DNA of 24,412 nt from JABWBR01 sp036741235 (GTDB taxonomy: Bacteria; Bacteroidota; Bacteroidia; Chitinophagales; Saprospiraceae). The notes under the pieces were generated by a model. The model worked only from the letters and a program-made list of their open reading frames with translations, had not been told where the DNA came from and searched no databases. Positions 22,596-24,412 of this stretch are shown here, one piece after another. The translations under genes were made by a program, and so were the position numbers. The stretch covers positions 1-24,412 of the forward strand of contig DAINSQ010000069.1 in the NCBI GenBank assembly GCA_036741235.1. The letters run 5' to 3'. Every line of letters starts with the position of its first letter. Positions within the stretch are counted from its first letter, which is position 1.

Positions 22596-24218
22596 CCTCA
22601 AAAACGACCCAGACTGGAAGCTTTTTCCATTCTGCAAAATCACAAAATACACGCCTCGCGACCAGTGCGACACGTCGAAGCGCTCCACTTTGGGGCCGAA
22701 GCGCAGCGGGGCGAATTCGCGGGAGGCCATGAGTTGGCCGAGGGCGTTATAGATTCTGAGTTGGTAGCCTTCCTCAAAATCGGGCGTTTCGATTTCGATA
22801 TAAAGATCATCCTGGGGAGGCACGGGGTAGATTCTTGTGATATCCAGGTTGCCGGTAGTGGCGCCGCAATCTTCCTGAAGGATGGCCAGGCTATTAAAAA
22901 TATTGAGTCTGCCGCCGGTAGCGGTTTTACTGGCGAGTGCGGGAATCGGGTCGACACTGCTGATCAGTGCCTCGCGGATGCGCAGGGCGGTTTGAGCGGG
23001 TTGGCTTATCGCGCTGAGTGCCAGGTTATCGCAGGGCAGACTATAGAGCAAGGCGATAGCGCCGGTGAGGTGTGGCGCTGCTGCTGAATTGCCGCCGAAT
23101 TCGCCGTAGCCGTCGTTGGTTTTAATCGTATAAGAGCCGTCGCCGGGCGACCCCATATCGATAGACACTGCGCCGTAGGCGGAAGTTTGGGCTACCTGGT
23201 CGTCTTGTGTCGTATTCAGCACATTAATCAGGAAATCGCTGGGGCAAGTGGTGGGCATATCGCCGTCAATTTCCACGTCATAGGGGCTATTGGCGGCGCC
23301 TGCGCCGGTGAGTATGCCCACAGCGCCCAGCAGGTCGTACATATTGCCCCAGGCCGGCAGTTGGTCGCAAAAAGTTCTCGACTTGCCGAAAGACGCATTA
23401 GTAGCCACCACAAAAGCGCCTTCGGCGCCATTAGAGGCGTTGTAGCGTTCGCGCAGGTCGATGACGTACTCGTAGGCGCTGATTACATGATCGACCTGCG
23501 TGGAGGCCAACAGTATCAGTTTTACGTTCCAATTTACGCCGGTGACACCCAGTCCGTTATTACCGCGGGCGCCCACGATTCCGGCCACCGAATGGCCGTG
23601 AGGGGTAATAGGCAGGGTATTGGTATCGGCTATAAAATTCCAGCCCACCACATCATCGACATATTGATTGCCGTCGTTATCGACGCCGTCGCCGGGGATT
23701 TCGGCGCGGTTGCGCCACACGTTGTCCACGAGGTCGGGGTGTTCAATATCGAAACCGCTGTCGACAACGGCCACCACGATCGTATCGCCCAGCGCGGTAA
23801 CTCCGCCGGTTGTAATATCCCAAATGCCGGCGGCGTTGATAATCTCCATATCCCACTGCTGGTCGAAGCGCGGGTCGTTGGGCGTATTTCTTTCTTCGAG
23901 CGCAAAATTGTGGTGGGCGTACAAAACCCCCGGCAGCCGGTTAAGGTCCTGCATCAGTCCTTCGCTGTCGGCATCGGCGGGTTCATACGTCAGCAGGTGT
24001 ATATTGCCCCGCCGGCTCAGTTGCCGGGCTGCTTGCAGTTCAACGCCTTGCGCTGCGCGGTTTTTATTCCACCAATCCACCACCTCCGCAGCCGAATAGC
24101 CGCCCGCCAGTTGCAGGATAAGTTGTCCGGGAATAGGGGAGGGGCGCTCCGCCTTTTTTTGTGCGAAGGCCGTAAATACTGCGCAAAGCGCAAAAAACAA
24201 GGTATATACCCATTTCAT
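22593..24218 (-). CDS. Subtilisin-like (S8) serine protease with T9SS sorting domain
   Basis: A 541-residue secreted protease. Four extra codons upstream begin with TTG, so the ATG at 24218 (MKWVYTLFFALCAVFTAFAQ, a signal peptide) is chosen. A propeptide-like region (about 25-115) precedes the S8 domain. The catalytic triad is present: Asp153 in VAVVDSGFDIEHPDL, His207 in PHGHSVAGIVGARG, Ser378 in GGNSAAAPHLTGA. An AANS segment near 310 may supply the oxyanion Asn. A DGVDNDGNQYVDD stretch looks like a calcium site. The last 80 or so residues form a T9SS type A sorting domain (IYPVPPQDDLYIEIE, IYNALGQLM, SRGVYFVILQNG). Likely an extracellular nutrient-gathering or processing protease. It converges on kbl, and its TAG stop opens the array. 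Confidence 0.94.
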   Translation of the reverse strand: MKWVYTLFFALCAVFTAFAQKKAERPSPIPGQLILQLAGGYSAAEVVDWWNKNRAAQGVELQAARQLSRRGNIHLLTYEPADADSEGLMQDLNRLPGVLYAHHNFALEERNTPNDPRFDQQWDMEIINAAGIWDITTGGVTALGDTIVVAVVDSGFDIEHPDLVDNVWRNRAEIPGDGVDNDGNQYVDDVVGWNFIADTNTLPITPHGHSVAGIVGARGNNGLGVTGVNWNVKLILLASTQVDHVISAYEYVIDLRERYNASNGAEGAFVVATNASFGKSRTFCDQLPAWGNMYDLLGAVGILTGAGAANSPYDVEIDGDMPTTCPSDFLINVLNTTQDDQVAQTSAYGAVSIDMGSPGDGSYTIKTNDGYGEFGGNSAAAPHLTGAIALLYSLPCDNLALSAISQPAQTALRIREALISSVDPIPALASKTATGGRLNIFNSLAILQEDCGATTGNLDITRIYPVPPQDDLYIEIETPDFEEGYQLRIYNALGQLMASREFAPLRFGPKVERFDVSHWSRGVYFVILQNGKSFQSGSFLR

Positions 24219-24309
24219 AGCTGCCAACAATTTAGCTTAGGGCGCAAGTTAGGATTCCGCCGTTAGGTTTAATAACAATTCTGCCGTTCTGTTGGATGAA
24301 TGTCAATTT

Positions 24310-24319
24310 GGGGGGGGGG
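24310..24319 (+). repeat. Homopolymer of ten G
   Basis: Ten consecutive G on the plus strand, about 92 bases upstream of the protease start. Such tracts are prone to slippage and to sequencing error. It lies just outside the last repeat array. Confidence 0.9.
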
Positions 24320-24325
24320 TCAGGG

Positions 24326-24412
24326 TCGTCGGTTCTAGGTTGTAGGTTGTAAGTTCTAGGTTGTAGGTTTGTGCGTTTATAGGTTTATGCGTTTATTGGT
24401 TTATGAACAGTT
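24326..24412. repeat. Modular 7-8 bp array, cut by the window end
   Basis: Plus strand: TCGTCGGTTC, TAGGTTG, TAGGTTG, TAAGTTC, TAGGTTG, TAGGTTTG, TGCGTTTA, TAGGTTTA, TGCGTTTA, TTGGTTTA, TGAACAG. The order of words (GTCGGTTCT head, TAGGTTG block, TTTGT junction, GTTTATAG block, TTTATGAA end) is the same as in the minus-strand reading of the array at 22423-22595. A second arm and the neighbouring gene lie beyond the window. Confidence 0.8.

Noticed and set aside
23187..24266. Plus-strand open frame of 359 codons over the protease
   Set aside because: It is opposite a protease with a full catalytic triad and sorting domain, so it is a reading-frame shadow.

Overview
The window looks like chromosomal DNA of a Bacteroidota member, most likely from the Saprospiria (Lewinella/Haliscomenobacter-like) group. 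The evidence is three proteins with type IX secretion (T9SS) type A C-terminal sorting domains, a FISUMP-domain lipoprotein, a TlpA-like thioredoxin with a long DUF4369/DUF5106-like front part, and several start regions with the Bacteroidota -7 promoter motif TAnnTTTG. The group assignment is inference. I see no rRNA, tRNA, CRISPR array, transposase, phage module or origin. No gene-free stretch exceeds 300 bases; the longest is about 270 bases (17919-18188).

Layout. Positions 104-4988 hold three minus-strand genes for exported proteins: a tail-fibre-like surface protein, a 994-residue BNR/sortilin-like repeat protein with a T9SS tail, and a small Cys-rich lipoprotein. A short plus-strand orphan gene (5152-5499) ends in a strong terminator and faces a FISUMP lipoprotein (5548-7161). 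Divergent from that lipoprotein is guanine deaminase (guaD), which converges on a TlpA-like thioredoxin. Next come a small membrane protein and a two-gene unit (DUF2953-like plus GerW/YtfJ-like) that ends in its own terminator. The plus strand then carries hypD and hypX, NiFe-hydrogenase maturation genes, followed by ilvC. The right part holds a small T9SS cargo protein, a triple-LysM protein, an SNF2 helicase divergent from kbl (glycine C-acetyltransferase), and a subtilisin-like protease with a T9SS tail.

How the genes fit together. Metabolism is represented by single genes (guaD, ilvC, kbl) without their pathway partners. hypD-hypX implies a NiFe hydrogenase elsewhere in the genome, matured with CO made by HypX under aerobic conditions. 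Much of the rest is envelope or secreted cargo.

The most unusual signal is in the spacers. At least six hold strictly phased, degenerate 7-8 bp tandem arrays, several folding back on themselves as long imperfect hairpins. At six gene ends (688, 14952, 15111, 16050, 22425 and 22593) the stop codon itself is the first three bases of the first unit. In the T(G/A)A- and TAR-led versions the unit length is not a multiple of three, so stop codons recur in all three frames. Three of the arrays share a core word, GTCGGTTCT. This looks like a family of 3'-flank elements, possibly combined transcription terminators and backup stop signals; the function is inference.
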